Below, one piece after another: positions 40,472 through 50,510 of a DNA stretch of 64,000 nt. The stretch spans positions 1 to 64,000 of the forward strand of contig NZ_PPQZ01000003.1 in the NCBI RefSeq assembly GCF_002902525.1, written 5' to 3'. Made by a program: the position numbers and the translations under genes. Source of the DNA: Mammaliicoccus stepanovicii. Its GTDB lineage: Bacteria; Bacillota; Bacilli; Staphylococcales; Staphylococcaceae. Numbering within the stretch: position 1 is the stretch's first letter; every line of letters begins with the position of its first letter. The notes beneath the pieces were generated by a model. That model made no database searches, had not been told where the DNA came from, and was given only the letters and a program-made list of their open reading frames with translations.

Positions 40472-40520
40472 AAGATAAATAAGCGAAAAAATCATCATGA
40501 TTTTCCCGCTTATTTATCTT
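40472..40520 (-). terminator. csbA terminator
   Basis: AAGATAAATAAGCG (40472-40485) pairs with CGCTTATTTATCTT (40507-40520), with an inner AAAATCATCATGATTTT extension and TTTTTTTATT downstream. The stem overlaps the csbA stop codon. Confidence 0.9.
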
Positions 40521-40744
40521 GATTCAATTTTCTCTATGTCTAACACGTCTACTATATAAAAACCTACTACTAAGCTAATAACATCTAAAAAGATGATTAA
40601 TTCATTATGAAAAAATCCTTTATAAACTGATGCGCCAATAATAATAGTAGAAACGAGTAATCCTACCCATTTATTATGAACAATTTGTGTAAATAAAATA
40701 ACCATCAAACAAGGAAGAAACAAAGCGAGAATTGGCCAAATCAT
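40514..40744 (-). CDS. csbA: CsbA family membrane protein
   Basis: A 76-residue protein with three hydrophobic segments (about 3-22, 28-46 and 50-68), starting MIWPILALFLPCLMVILFTQ. It matches CsbA, a sigma-B-controlled membrane protein in Bacillus placed next to uvrB. Function is unknown. Start ATG 40744 follows AAAGGAG, 5 bp after the HD hydrolase stop. Confidence 0.85.
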   Translation of the reverse strand: MIWPILALFLPCLMVILFTQIVHNKWVGLLVSTIIIGASVYKGFFHNELIIFLDVISLVVGFYIVDVLDIEKIESR

Positions 40745-40749
40745 TCAAT

Positions 40750-41403
40750 TCACAATCTCCTTTTTATTTCACGTTTTTCAAGAATTGACATTGTTATTTC
40801 TCTTAATTCTGAGCGCGGAATAAATTTTTCTTGCAACATATCTGGTAAGATATGCTCTATAAAATCTTGCACTGAAGATAAATGATCAAATTGCATAATT
40901 GTTTCCAATGAACTTTCGTATATTTCAAAAAACAATGGTTCTGGATTACGTTTTTGAATTTCACCAAAAGATTCATAAAGTAAATCAATTTTATCTGCAA
41001 CACTTAAAATTTGTCCTTCAATACTATCATCTTTACCCTCTTGTAGTCTATGTCTATAAATTTCTTGATATTGTTCAGGAAATTCTTCTGTAATAAATTT
41101 TTCTATCATTTCCTCTTCAACTTGGGCAAATAACTTTTTAATTTCATATGATGCATATTTAACGGGTGTTTTAATATCACCAGTAAATATTTCTGGATAA
41201 TCATGATTTAGAGCTTTTTCATACACTAATTTCCAATCAATTTCTTGACCATTTTGCTCTTCTACAGTTGCTAAATACTGAGCAATTTTTGTCACTTTAA
41301 AAGAATGTGCTGCAACATTATGGTCCTGATATTTAAATTTTCCAGGACATCTAATTAATTTCTCTAAATCTGACAAACTTTTAAAATATTGATGTACACC
41401 CAT
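40750..41403 (-). CDS. HD-domain hydrolase, YfbR-like
   Basis: A 217-residue metal-dependent phosphohydrolase. The HD motif is spread over NVAAHSFKVTKIA (first His), ALNHDYPEIFTGDIKTPVKY (HD pair) and ILSVADKIDLLYE (distal Asp), the layout of YfbR-type 5'-deoxynucleotidases. It starts at ATG 41403 overlapping the stop of the ResA-like gene. Substrates are probably dNMPs or similar nucleotides, by family. Confidence 0.85.
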   Translation of the reverse strand: MGVHQYFKSLSDLEKLIRCPGKFKYQDHNVAAHSFKVTKIAQYLATVEEQNGQEIDWKLVYEKALNHDYPEIFTGDIKTPVKYASYEIKKLFAQVEEEMIEKFITEEFPEQYQEIYRHRLQEGKDDSIEGQILSVADKIDLLYESFGEIQKRNPEPLFFEIYESSLETIMQFDHLSSVQDFIEHILPDMLQEKFIPRSELREITMSILEKREIKRRL

Positions 41404-41978
41404 TAATGTTCCTCCTTAACTTGTGAAACAAGATTATGTAGCGTTTTTTCAGTTAATTCACCTAAATATACTTTTTGAACTTTTCCTTCTTTATCAACAA
41501 ATAAAGTGGTAGGAATATTATATGTCTTGAATTTCTTTAAGAAATCATCTTCTGAAACATACACGTTGTAGTTTACGTTTACATCCTTTAAAAGTTGTTC
41601 TGCTGGTTTTCTCTTATCTTTCACGTTTAAACCGATTAATTCAACGCCATTTTCTTTTTTCTTTGAAAATTTTACAAGTTCTGGCATTTCTCTCTTACAA
41701 GGATCACACCATGAAGCAAATAAATTTATAACCGTTATATCATTTTTAGATGTTATTGACTTTAAATCCGTTTCTTTCAAATCTTGAAATACTTTTACTT
41801 TCTCATCGTTAACCGACATACCTGTTGCTGGATGACTATTTTGAAATGTTCGCTTCCCTTGTTGTTCTTTAAATTGTTCTTTCGTTTGTTCTTCATTAAT
41901 TCCTATTACTTTATATATACTTATTCCAATTATACTAACTAAAACTAATACCAGTATGATTCTTAACCATTTTTTCAT
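41403..41978 (-). CDS. Membrane-anchored thioredoxin-like protein (ResA/TlpA type)
   Basis: A 191-residue protein with one N-terminal membrane helix (about 5-24) and an extracytoplasmic thioredoxin domain with INLFASWCDPCKREMPELVK (CxxC) and cis-Pro in YNIPTTLFVDKEG. ResA proteins reduce apocytochrome c before haem attachment. A c-type cytochrome gene lies 1.5 kb away, so that role fits. A general extracytoplasmic disulfide reductase is the alternative. Start ATG 41978 follows AAAGG. Confidence 0.85.
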   Translation of the reverse strand: MKKWLRIILVLVLVSIIGISIYKVIGINEEQTKEQFKEQQGKRTFQNSHPATGMSVNDEKVKVFQDLKETDLKSITSKNDITVINLFASWCDPCKREMPELVKFSKKKENGVELIGLNVKDKRKPAEQLLKDVNVNYNVYVSEDDFLKKFKTYNIPTTLFVDKEGKVQKVYLGELTEKTLHNLVSQVKEEH

Positions 41979-42099
41979 ATTTTCAAACCTTTGCTACTCA
42001 TTTACGTTTATTATATCAAGTTAAATAATAAAAAAAAGCAAATAGTTAAAATTCTTATATCGAATTAACTACTTGCTTAAATTAAATTTACATTTACGT

Positions 42100-43017
42100 C
42101 TAGTGAATATAATTATATGAACCTGCTGCTGAAGCAGAAATTGTTCTTGATGAAACAACACCTACACCTTGGTAGTTCATTTCTGAAACGCGAACTGAAC
42201 CATCTGAATTAACGCCTTCAACATATGCAACATGTCCATATCCACCAGCTGTTGTTTGTAATATCGCACCAGCTTTTGGTGAATTGTTTACTGTATAACC
42301 CGCACTTGATGCTGCACTTGCCCAGTTATTTGCATTTCCCCATAAGTTACCAAGATCAGGACGTTTACTAAATGCATAGTATGTACATTGTCCAGCAGTA
42401 TAAAGGTTAGCACCTCCACCACTTGTTGGTCTACTGTATGAAGTTTGTGAAGTTTGGTAATTATTTTCGCTATGGTTTCCACCATTATCTGTGTTAAATG
42501 TTGGTGTTGAATATTGAGTTGTTGTGCTTTCTGAATTACTATTATATGTTGTTTGTTCTCTTATTACATTATTTGAACCTTCAGTAATAGTTTCTGGTAA
42601 ATTGATTGTAAACTCAGTTGGCTCAGCAGTAGCTGCTTGTGTAGCATCGCCAGTAGTTACTTGAACGTCTTTTGAAATAATAAGTTTGCTACCTAAAACA
42701 ATAATATCTGAATCTAAATTATTCCATTGTTTTAAGTCAGATACAGTAACATTAAACTTCTTAGAAATTTTGTTTAACGTATCTCCTTCACGTACAGTGT
42801 ATACATCATCTTTTAAAACTTGAATATTTTGTCCCGCTGTCACATCTAAAGTAATATTATTTAACTCTTTAAGTTCAGAAATAGATGTCCCGTAAGTTTG
42901 TGCAATTGATTCTAATGTTTCTCCCGGCTTAACTTCATGTTGTGCAGCAGATACTGTATCTTGAGGTATTGTTGTTAATGCAGTAACTGATGCAAGCGTA
43001 ATTAAAGTTTTTTTCAT
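42100..43017 (-). CDS. Secreted LysM-CHAP peptidoglycan amidase
   Basis: A 305-residue exported cell-wall hydrolase. Signal peptide residues 1-24 ([20 protein letters not shown], cleavage near VSAA), then two LysM domains (about 27-70 and 73-117; [20 protein letters not shown] and [20 protein letters not shown]), a Ser/Thr-rich linker and a C-terminal CHAP domain. The catalytic Cys lies in [11 protein letters not shown] and the His in [15 protein letters not shown] 43017 is chosen because AGGAGG precedes it. SceD/Ssa-like amidases of this build split daughter cells. Confidence 0.93.
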   Translation of the reverse strand: MKKTLITLASVTALTTIPQDTVSAAQHEVKPGETLESIAQTYGTSISELKELNNITLDVTAGQNIQVLKDDVYTVREGDTLNKISKKFNVTVSDLKQWNNLDSDIIVLGSKLIISKDVQVTTGDATQAATAEPTEFTINLPETITEGSNNVIREQTTYNSNSESTTTQYSTPTFNTDNGGNHSENNYQTSQTSYSRPTSGGGANLYTAGQCTYYAFSKRPDLGNLWGNANNWASAASSAGYTVNNSPKAGAILQTTAGGYGHVAYVEGVNSDGSVRVSEMNYQGVGVVSSRTISASAAGSYNYIH

Positions 43018-43456
43018 GATGAAAATCCTCCTGAATAGATTTATTGAATTATATATTTTTATTAAATAGTGTGTTCTACAACTTATATTGGAAATAATAC
43101 CACAAGAATAATCCCCATATATCATTGTTACATATTCGTAATATAACCGTTAAGATTCTATAATTTATCAGATAAATATGTTACTTAAAGGCGACAACAT
43201 GCTACTTATAGCTATTAAATATATACAGAATCGCACTTTATAATCGTTTTATTATCCATTTTCCATTATGGTTACTTTTTATAAAAAATATCCAATTTGT
43301 ATTGTATGAAACAATCAATTTTAAACTTGAATATAAATCAATATGTCATATATATGAAAAATACTATCTATTCTAATTGGTTTAAATTTAGGACTCTCTA
43401 TTTGTTAGATTTCTGTAGTAATATGCCTCATCCAAATATAAATACACAACACAATA
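43018..43456. other. Intergenic region upstream of the amidase
   Basis: About 440 bp with no convincing gene. It holds the amidase promoter region and a WalR-like site. The rest is AT-rich with no further structure that I can see. Confidence 0.6.
43126..43142. promoter_or_regulatory. WalR-box-like site upstream of the amidase
   Basis: TGTTAC-ATATT-CGTAAT matches the WalR consensus TGTWAH-N5-TGTWAH except for the first base of the second half. It lies about 110 bp upstream of a LysM-CHAP amidase, the class of gene WalKR controls in staphylococci. Confidence 0.4.
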
Positions 43457-43489
43457 AGAGGCCAAGACATAATATATGTCTCAGCCTCT
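43457..43489 (-). terminator. Terminator after the cytochrome c gene
   Basis: GAGGC-CA-AGACAT pairs with ATGTCT-CA-GCCTC around AATAT (43457-43489), with TATTGTG following on the minus strand, 34 bp past the cytochrome stop. Confidence 0.7.
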
Positions 43490-43522
43490 GTTATAGTCAT
43501 GCAGTAATATGATTATATATTT

Positions 43523-43843
43523 TTATTTTTGTTCAGATAACCATTTAGCTACTTCTTTGGCATCTTTACCTTCTAATACTTTGCTTGGCATACTACCTTT
43601 ACCTTCATTAATAATCTTTTCAATTTCAGATTGAGAAAGTTTAGATCCAACCTTTTTTAGAGAAGGTCCTGATGCTCCTTCTAAGTCTTTGCCATGGCAA
43701 CTTACACATGAATTATTTTTAAATAGTTCCTCACCTTTTGAACTGTATTCTTCAGTTTTCTTATCTCCTGAAGATCCCCCGCATCCAGCAAAAATGATTG
43801 TAGACAATGCAACTAATGAAATTATTCCAGGTTTCAATTTCAT
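43523..43843 (-). CDS. cccB: Lipoprotein cytochrome c551/552
   Basis: A 106-residue lipid-anchored electron carrier. The lipobox IFAGC puts the lipidated Cys at residue 21; a Gly/Ser/charged spacer follows. The haem motif is CVSCHGKDLEG and the likely distal Met is in KGSMPSKVL. It resembles Bacillus CccB, which also sits next to prfB. Such proteins feed cytochrome c oxidase and are absent from S. aureus, so it is a lineage marker. Start ATG 43843 follows AAAGGGG. Confidence 0.93.
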   Translation of the reverse strand: MKLKPGIISLVALSTIIFAGCGGSSGDKKTEEYSSKGEELFKNNSCVSCHGKDLEGASGPSLKKVGSKLSQSEIEKIINEGKGSMPSKVLEGKDAKEVAKWLSEQK

Positions 43844-44048
43844 GTTTTACACCCCTTTTATAATGATTATGCCTTTATTTTACCATGTTCTCATGAGTTT
43901 TACATCAGTTTTGTGCATAAATTCACATACATATTAAGATTGCACCTTTTTGAACTATTTATTTATAAGCACATAAAAACAGACATTTCGCGAAGTTTCT
44001 AAGTATAAAATTCTCAACTTAGATGTAACTTACGAAATGTCTGTATAA

Positions 44049-45159
44049 TTAATTATGATTAATTTGGCTTCTTAAAAATGCATCGATGAATGGATCTATA
44101 TCACCGTCCATTACTGCATTTGAGTTACCTGTTTCTTGATTTGTTCTATGATCTTTTACCATTGAGTATGGATGGAATACGTATGAACGGATTTGACTTC
44201 CCCATCCTATTTCTTTTTGTTCGCCCCTAATTTCATCGAGTGCAGCCGCTTGTTCTTCAAGTTCTCTTTGGTATAGTTTTGCCTTTAACATTTTCATAGC
44301 TTGTTCTCTATTCTTGATTTGTGAACGTTCGTTTTGGCATGTTACGACAATTCCGGTTGGTTGATGCGTAATACGAACAGCTGAATCTGTCGTATTAACA
44401 TGCTGACCACCTGCACCAGAAGCTCTGTAAGTATCTACAGTTATATCTTCAGAATTAACTTCGATTTCAATTTTTTCATTATTGAATTCAGGCGTGACAT
44501 CGCACGAAACAAATGATGTATGTCGTCTTCCAGATGAATCAAATGGTGATATACGTACAAGTCTATGCACACCTTTTTCAGCTTTGAGATAACCGTAAGC
44601 ATTATGACCTTTAACGAGTATCGTAACACTTTTAATTCCTGCTTCATCTCCAGGTTGATAGTCTAAAGTTTCTACTTTAAAGCCTTTATGATCTGCATAT
44701 CTTTGGTACATTCTAAGCAACATTGCACCCCAGTCTTGGGATTCAGTTCCACCTGCACCAGGATGTAATTCTAAAATTGCATTATTCGCATCATGTTCAC
44801 CATTAAGTAATAGTTTTAATTCGAATTGATCAATGTCAGTCTTTAAAGTTTTCAAATCTTCTTCTAGAGATTGATGCATTTCTTCATCATAGTCTTCTTT
44901 TAATAATTCCACTGTTGTTAACAAGTCATCTGTTTGTGCTTCTAAACTGTGATAGTCTTCCACAACTGATTTCAATGCATTATTTTTATTAATGATATCT
45001 TGTGCTTTATTTTGATCATCCCAAAAACTAGGATCTACCATCATTTCTTCATATTCTTGAATGTTCGTCTCTTTGTTTTCTAAGTCAAAGAGACCCCCTG
45101 ATGTTAGATAGTTTCTCATTAAATTGATTTAGTGTTTGTCTGATTTCAGTTAATTCCAT
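44049..45159 (-). CDS. prfB: Peptide chain release factor 2, with programmed +1 frameshift
   Basis: The gene starts at ATG 45159 behind AAAGGAG and reads 24 codons to CTT, then an in-frame TGA (45087-45085). The site is AGGGGG-TCT-CTT-TGA-C, the classic RF2 autoregulatory frameshift: an internal Shine-Dalgarno three bases before the slippery CTT. Skipping one base continues at GAC 45086 for 345 further codons, 369 in total. The SPF anticodon region appears as [10 protein letters not shown] context and GGAGGQHVN is the catalytic GGQ loop. It recognises UGA and UAA. When RF2 is low, frameshifting increases. Confidence 0.97.
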
Positions 45160-45171
45160 AAACTTACTCCT

Positions 45172-47703
45172 TTATGATTGGCCGTGACAGTTTTTGTACT
45201 TTTTACCGCTTCCACATGGACAAGGATCATTGCGACCAACTTGTTCATCTTTCACAATCGGCTTCGGCTTAACCTTTTCTTTGCCATCGTTAGCGCTAGC
45301 ATGTTTAGCTTCACCAATTTCAACTTGTTCACGTTGTACATGTTCTCCACGATCTATTGTAGATTTTAAGATATATTTACTCACTTCATCTTCAATTTCA
45401 TTTAACATCGTTTCAAATAAATCGAGACCTTCATTTTGATATTCACGTAAAGGATTAATTTGTCCGTAAGATCTTAAATGAATACCTGTACGTAATTGAT
45501 CCATTGTATCAATGTGATCTGTCCATTTTCTATCGATTGTTCTTAATACAATCATACGCTCAAATTCAGACATTTGATCATCAAAGTCTTCAACTTGTGA
45601 TTGATATTGTTGTTTAATTTTCTCAAGTACAACTTCAACTATATCTTCATAATCTTTACCACGTATATCATCTAATTTAAGCATATCTGGTTTTAAATAT
45701 GAATCTTCTATGAAATGTAATAATGCTTCATAATCGATTTCTTCTTCGTTTGCGACTAAGTGATAATTCACGCCACGCTCAACTGAAGATTTAATCATAT
45801 CTTTAACAATGTCTTGGACGTCATCTTTTTCGATGATGTCATTTCTTTCGCCATATATAATTTCACGTTGTTTTCTTAATACATCATCATATTCTAATAA
45901 ACGTTTACGAGCATCGAAGTTGTTACCTTCAACACGTTTTTGAGCTGATTCGACTGCTCTAGACACCATTTTAGATTCAATAGGTGTGTCATCATTCATA
46001 CCTAATTTACCCATTAATGATTGCATTCTTTCAGAACCAAAGCGCACCATTAACTCATCTTGTAATGATAAATAGAATCTACTTCTACCTACATCACCTT
46101 GACGACCTGAACGACCTCTAAGCTGATCATCGATACGTCTTGACTCATGTCTTTCCGTACCAATTACTGCTAGTCCGCCTAACTCAATTACACCTTCGCC
46201 AAGTTTAATATCTGTACCACGACCTGCCATGTTCGTCGCTATTGTAACTGCGCCTTTTTGACCAGCATTTAATATAATCTCAGCTTCTCGCTCATGGTTC
46301 TTAGCGTTTAACACATCATGTCTGACACCTTTTTTCTTTAATAATTGAGATATATACTCACTTGTCTCAACGGCTACAGTACCTAACAGAACAGGCTGAC
46401 CTTTTTTGTATAATTCAATTACATCTTTAACGACTGCATCAAATTTTCCTTTTTGAGTAGCAAAGATTAAATCTGCTTCATCAATACGTTGGATAGGTCT
46501 GTTTGTCGGAATTTGCGTTACTGTCATATTATAAATATTTCTAAATTCTTCTTCTTCTGTCTTTGCAGTACCTGTCATACCAGATAATTTATTGTACATT
46601 CTGAAGAAGTTTTGGAAAGTAATAGATGCCATTGTTTTAGATTCATTTTGAATTTCTAAACCTTCTTTGGCTTCAATGGCTTGATGTAACCCATCTGAAA
46701 AACGGCGTCCAGGCATTGTACGACCAGTAAATTGGTCAACAATCATAATTTCGCCTTCATCTACTACATAATCTTTATCTTTAAGCATCGTACGATTAGC
46801 TTTTAATGCAATATTAATATGATGCATTAAGTTAACATTTTTCACATCGAATAAGTTATCAATTTTAAACATACGTTCTGCTTTATCAATACCTTGTTCT
46901 GTTAGTGTAATTGCTTTTGTCTTCTCATCGTAAGTAAAATCATCTTCATCTTTAAGCATTTTCACAAATACATTTGCTTGTGTATAAAGTGTAGTTGATT
47001 TTTCTGCTTCACCAGAAATAATAAGTGGTGTTCTCGCCTCATCAATTAATATTGAATCGACCTCATCAATTATGGCAAAGTTTAACGGTCTCATAACACG
47101 ATCTTTCTTATAAGTAACCATATTATCTCTTAAATAATCGAAACCGAGTTCATTGTTTGTACTATACGTAATATCTGATGCATACGCTTTTCGCTTCTCG
47201 TCAGTATCATAAGCATTTAAGTTCAACCCTACTGATAAGCCTAAGAAATTGTATAGCTGTGCCATTTCTTCACTTTGAGAGCTCGCCAAATACTCATTGA
47301 CTGTAATGACATGGACACCTCTACCTGTTAACGCATTTAAATATACAGGCATTGTTGCTGTTAATGTTTTACCTTCACCTGTTTTCATTTCAGAAATATC
47401 GCCACGATGTATTGCAATACCACCCATAATTTGAACTTTGAAAGGTGTCATCTGGAATACACGTTTCGATCCTTCCCTTACAATGGCAAATGCTTCAGGT
47501 AAAATTTTGTCTAAATATTTTTCTTGTTTTGAATAATCTTCTATTTCTGCTAATTCTTTTTTAAATTTTTCTGTTTTTTCTCTTAATTGATCATCTGTTA
47601 ATTTAGCTATTTCATCTTCTAAATGAATAACTTGATCTGCTAACTTTCCGAGTGATTTAACGACTCGTTTGTTACCATCTGCTATTTTTGATAAAAAACC
47701 CAT
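45172..47703 (-). CDS. secA: Preprotein translocase ATPase SecA
   Basis: An 843-residue motor that pushes preproteins through SecYEG. It has [17 protein letters not shown] (Walker A), [17 protein letters not shown] (DEAD box), a preprotein cross-linking domain, the [13 protein letters not shown] helicase motif and a C-terminal zinc binder, [13 protein letters not shown]. The start is ATG 47703 (MGFLSK) behind AAGGAGAG, not the in-frame ATG at 47754. It is 12 bp upstream of prfB and probably co-transcribed with it. Confidence 0.98.
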   Translation of the reverse strand: MGFLSKIADGNKRVVKSLGKLADQVIHLEDEIAKLTDDQLREKTEKFKKELAEIEDYSKQEKYLDKILPEAFAIVREGSKRVFQMTPFKVQIMGGIAIHRGDISEMKTGEGKTLTATMPVYLNALTGRGVHVITVNEYLASSQSEEMAQLYNFLGLSVGLNLNAYDTDEKRKAYASDITYSTNNELGFDYLRDNMVTYKKDRVMRPLNFAIIDEVDSILIDEARTPLIISGEAEKSTTLYTQANVFVKMLKDEDDFTYDEKTKAITLTEQGIDKAERMFKIDNLFDVKNVNLMHHINIALKANRTMLKDKDYVVDEGEIMIVDQFTGRTMPGRRFSDGLHQAIEAKEGLEIQNESKTMASITFQNFFRMYNKLSGMTGTAKTEEEEFRNIYNMTVTQIPTNRPIQRIDEADLIFATQKGKFDAVVKDVIELYKKGQPVLLGTVAVETSEYISQLLKKKGVRHDVLNAKNHEREAEIILNAGQKGAVTIATNMAGRGTDIKLGEGVIELGGLAVIGTERHESRRIDDQLRGRSGRQGDVGRSRFYLSLQDELMVRFGSERMQSLMGKLGMNDDTPIESKMVSRAVESAQKRVEGNNFDARKRLLEYDDVLRKQREIIYGERNDIIEKDDVQDIVKDMIKSSVERGVNYHLVANEEEIDYEALLHFIEDSYLKPDMLKLDDIRGKDYEDIVEVVLEKIKQQYQSQVEDFDDQMSEFERMIVLRTIDRKWTDHIDTMDQLRTGIHLRSYGQINPLREYQNEGLDLFETMLNEIEDEVSKYILKSTIDRGEHVQREQVEIGEAKHASANDGKEKVKPKPIVKDEQVGRNDPCPCGSGKKYKNCHGQS

Positions 47704-47826
47704 TTTGTTCTCTCCTTCAACTAGGAAACTAGTAATCTTACAACAATATATCATACCACTTTTTAGACTATTTTTATACTATTTAAGATTACCACCTATG
47801 TAAATGAAAAGCTATTATTACAAAAG

Positions 47827-47855
47827 AAACTGATGCAGTGTTACTGCATCAGTTT
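47827..47855 (-). terminator. hpf terminator
   Basis: AAACTGATGCAGT pairs perfectly with ACTGCATCAGTTT across a 3-nt GTT loop, with TTTCTTTTG downstream on the minus strand, 19 bp past the hpf stop. Confidence 0.9.
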
Positions 47856-47873
47856 CTTTAATAATTATGTTCG

Positions 47874-48440
47874 TTATTGTATTGATGTTTCGATTAAACC
47901 ATATTTACCATCTTTACGTTTGTAAACAATGCTTGTAGCATCTGTTTCTGCATCAGTGAAGATGTAGAAATCATGACCTAATAAATTCATTTGTAATACT
48001 GCTTCTTCAGAATCCATAGGTTTAAGTGCGAATTGTTTAGAACGAATAATTTCAATTTCATTATCATCTTGCTCAGGCTCTTCTGGTGCTGATTGTTCTA
48101 CACCAGCAGCAAATACATCCTTTTCTCGTCCTTTATCACGATACTTTCGATTAACCTTAGTTTTGTATTTACGTACTTGTCTTTCTAATTTGTTTGTTAT
48201 CAAGTCGATTCCAGCATATAAATCTTCATGTCTTTCTTCAGCTCTTAAAGTAACATCTTTCAATGGAATAGTTACCTCAACTTTACTGCGAGAATCCTGA
48301 TAAGTTTTTATCTTAACATGAGCTATTGCCTCTGGGACATTAGTGAAGTAACGTTCAAGCTTACTCACTTTATCCTCAATATAATTTCTTATCGGATCAG
48401 TTACTGTGATGTTTTCACCATGAATTTCAAATCTGATCAT
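47874..48440 (-). CDS. hpf: Ribosome hibernation promoting factor, long form
   Basis: A 188-residue protein that dimerises 70S ribosomes into inactive 100S particles in stationary phase. The N-terminal domain (about 1-100) binds the decoding channel ([20 protein letters not shown]). A charged linker ([12 protein letters not shown]) leads to the C-terminal dimerisation domain ([20 protein letters not shown]). ATG 48440 follows AAAGGAG. It sits between comFC and secA, as in other staphylococci. Confidence 0.96.
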   Translation of the reverse strand: MIRFEIHGENITVTDPIRNYIEDKVSKLERYFTNVPEAIAHVKIKTYQDSRSKVEVTIPLKDVTLRAEERHEDLYAGIDLITNKLERQVRKYKTKVNRKYRDKGREKDVFAAGVEQSAPEEPEQDDNEIEIIRSKQFALKPMDSEEAVLQMNLLGHDFYIFTDAETDATSIVYKRKDGKYGLIETSIQ

Positions 48441-48506
48441 AAAGCACCGACTCCTTTAACGCTCTATTTCTATTGTCTTTCTTCCTACTCCTATTTTACC
48501 ATTTTT

Positions 48507-49181
48507 TTATCCTCTTGCAAATGTTAAGGCATCTACTTTTCTGATTTTTCTCATAAATAGAAGTTCCGCCATTTGGTGGATTGTAAGGCCTGTCGTATAA
48601 ATATCATCTACTAATAATATACGCTTGTTCTCTAATGGTATTTCTCTTGTTATTTCAAATGGATTTTGCTGATGTGCGCGTTCCCTTTTAGATAAATCTG
48701 ATTGTTTTCTTCTTTCTTTTGTTATGAAGATTTGCTGATATTGTATATGTTGTTTATCCAAAACATATGCAACATGATCAAAGGTTCTATTCTTTAATTT
48801 ATTAATATGAATTGGCGCAGGAATCACAATGTCATATGATAATGTTAGTTTTCTTGGAATAGTATATATATCTGAAAGTGCGATGTCTCCATTCGATTTA
48901 TATTGATGAATTAGTGATTTAACTACTCCTTTATAGTCATACAATGTAAACAGTTTATTGATTAGCGTGTATTTGTTTGATAGCCAAAGACAATCTAAGC
49001 ATTCAACTTCTTCTTGTGCTAATATTTTTAAACATCGTTCGCATCTATCTACACTTTCATCAAACGTTAATTTACCCTTACATGTCGAGCATATATTCAA
49101 AGGTCTTTGAAACAAATTTAATAAATGAATGGACTCATTTATTGGATTAAGGCATATAAGACAATTATTTATATTAACCAC
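48507..49181 (-). CDS. comFC: ComFC phosphoribosyltransferase-like competence protein
   Basis: 224 residues, with an N-terminal zinc-ribbon pair (CLICLNPI and CSTCKGKL, then CERCLKILAQEEVECLDCLW) and a C-terminal PRTase fold with ILLVDDIYTTGLTIHQ as the PRPP loop. In naturally competent relatives it works with ComFA in DNA uptake. The start is GTG 49181 overlapping comFA by 13 bp; no ATG is available nearby, so the exact start is uncertain. Confidence 0.92.
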   Translation of the reverse strand: MVNINNCLICLNPINESIHLLNLFQRPLNICSTCKGKLTFDESVDRCERCLKILAQEEVECLDCLWLSNKYTLINKLFTLYDYKGVVKSLIHQYKSNGDIALSDIYTIPRKLTLSYDIVIPAPIHINKLKNRTFDHVAYVLDKQHIQYQQIFITKERRKQSDLSKRERAHQQNPFEITREIPLENKRILLVDDIYTTGLTIHQMAELLFMRKIRKVDALTFARG

Positions 49182-50455
49182 CCTTTCTGTTTTGCTAGAT
49201 TATTCATTTGAATTATTTCATGTTTAGCTCTGATCATATTTTTAGTTATTCCATTGTGATAGCACATAACTTTTCCATCAGGTTGTTTAACTTTTCTACC
49301 AACTCTGCCAGCTATTTGTATGATAGCGCTAGAAGTAAACATATCTGATCTTACAATAATGACATCGAGGTTTGATAATGTTATGCCTCTTTCTAATATT
49401 GTTGTTGTAAAGATGATATCTATTTTATTTTCTCTTAATAGCTTCACCTTCTCATGACGCAATTCATCGATGCTCGATACAAATTCTATTCTTGCAAAGT
49501 GATATTTATATATTGCATAAACTGTTTTCATATATTCAATGTCATGAAAAAACACAAACGTCTTTCGTCCTTGTTCTATTTGTAATTTCAATGTCTTTAA
49601 AAATTTATGATTTAGTTTAGTTTCTTTGATCTTATTATAAATAAATACCGGTACAGGTAATGGATGTTTATGATAACGTGCTGGTAATTGTATGATGTCT
49701 GAAGTTTTAAACAGTGAACGTAATGCCTGATTTGGTGTTGCAGTTAAATATATATGACTTGATTGTTTGCTTGAAGCTTTTCTAATTGTTGTCATCAATT
49801 GATTATCCATTTCTAATGGAAAAGCATCTACTTCATCTACAATTACAACATCAAAATGATTTTCATAACGCATTAATTGATGAACTGTTGACACAACAAA
49901 TGTGCTATTAAATTCTGCGAACTGACCTTCATACATCAAATCAATATCTTCATCTTCGAATGCTTCTTTAAGCCTTAAATACACTTCTTTCACTACATCT
50001 ACACGAGGTGATACTATTGCGACATTATCTCCTCTTTGTCTCGCTTTAGATATACCTTCAAATATCATTTCAGTTTTTCCAGCACCCGTAACTGCATATA
50101 ATAATAAATTTTTATACTGTATGATCGCATCACAAACTTTTGAAGATGCCATAAGCTGTTGCTCACTTAGTTCAAATGTTAAATTATAAAAGCCTTTCGT
50201 TCTTTCATGGTGACTTTCTATAACATAAATATCTTTACAACTTTGAACTTTACCTAAATTGATACAATATCGACAATACACTGTCATCTTGTGACAATGA
50301 TGGCAATAATATTTCATAAACAATGACTGATCTTTGTTTGTGCATTGATTGCATACATATTTCCTATTTTGAAACATAACGCCAGGTATTTTCTTTAGTA
50401 TTTTTTCGGTTGTGATACTTTCTAAGTTGTGACATATTCTACCGTAATATTTCAT
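49169..50455 (-). CDS. comFA: ComFA DNA translocase ATPase
   Basis: A 428-residue DEAD-family ATPase. The N-terminus has cysteine pairs for zinc (CNQCTNKD, CHHCHKMTVYCRYC). The helicase core has AVTGAGKTEMIFEGI (Walker A), VIVDEVDAFPLEM (DEVD box), TATPNQAL and a C-terminal QIAGRVGRK arginine-finger motif. It pulls single-stranded DNA across the membrane in competent bacteria. ATG 50455 is chosen because GGAGGAAAG precedes it. All key motifs are intact. Confidence 0.94.
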   Translation of the reverse strand: MKYYGRICHNLESITTEKILKKIPGVMFQNRKYVCNQCTNKDQSLFMKYYCHHCHKMTVYCRYCINLGKVQSCKDIYVIESHHERTKGFYNLTFELSEQQLMASSKVCDAIIQYKNLLLYAVTGAGKTEMIFEGISKARQRGDNVAIVSPRVDVVKEVYLRLKEAFEDEDIDLMYEGQFAEFNSTFVVSTVHQLMRYENHFDVVIVDEVDAFPLEMDNQLMTTIRKASSKQSSHIYLTATPNQALRSLFKTSDIIQLPARYHKHPLPVPVFIYNKIKETKLNHKFLKTLKLQIEQGRKTFVFFHDIEYMKTVYAIYKYHFARIEFVSSIDELRHEKVKLLRENKIDIIFTTTILERGITLSNLDVIIVRSDMFTSSAIIQIAGRVGRKVKQPDGKVMCYHNGITKNMIRAKHEIIQMNNLAKQKGWLI

Positions 50456-50465
50456 CTTTCCTCCA

Positions 50466-50500
50466 ATAAAAAAGCACAAAAAGCATATGCTTTTTGTGCT
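50466..50500 (-). terminator. degV terminator
   Basis: AGCACAAAAAGCAT and ATGCTTTTTGTGCT form a perfect 14-bp stem with no unpaired loop bases beyond the tip, followed by TTTTTTATT on the minus strand. It lies between degV and comFA. Confidence 0.9.
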
Positions 50501-50510
50501 GTAGTATTAT

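Noticed and set aside
42288-42485. Alternative frame within the LysM-CHAP gene
   Set aside because: Overlaps the linker and catalytic domain of an intact gene in another frame; low-complexity artefact.
44049-45159. Frameshifted, broken prfB
   Set aside because: The shift falls exactly at the conserved AGGGGG-TCT-CTT-TGA-C recoding site, so it is programmed.
49169-50455. PriA-type primosomal helicase
   Set aside because: Length, N-terminal cysteine pairs and overlap with comFC fit ComFA.
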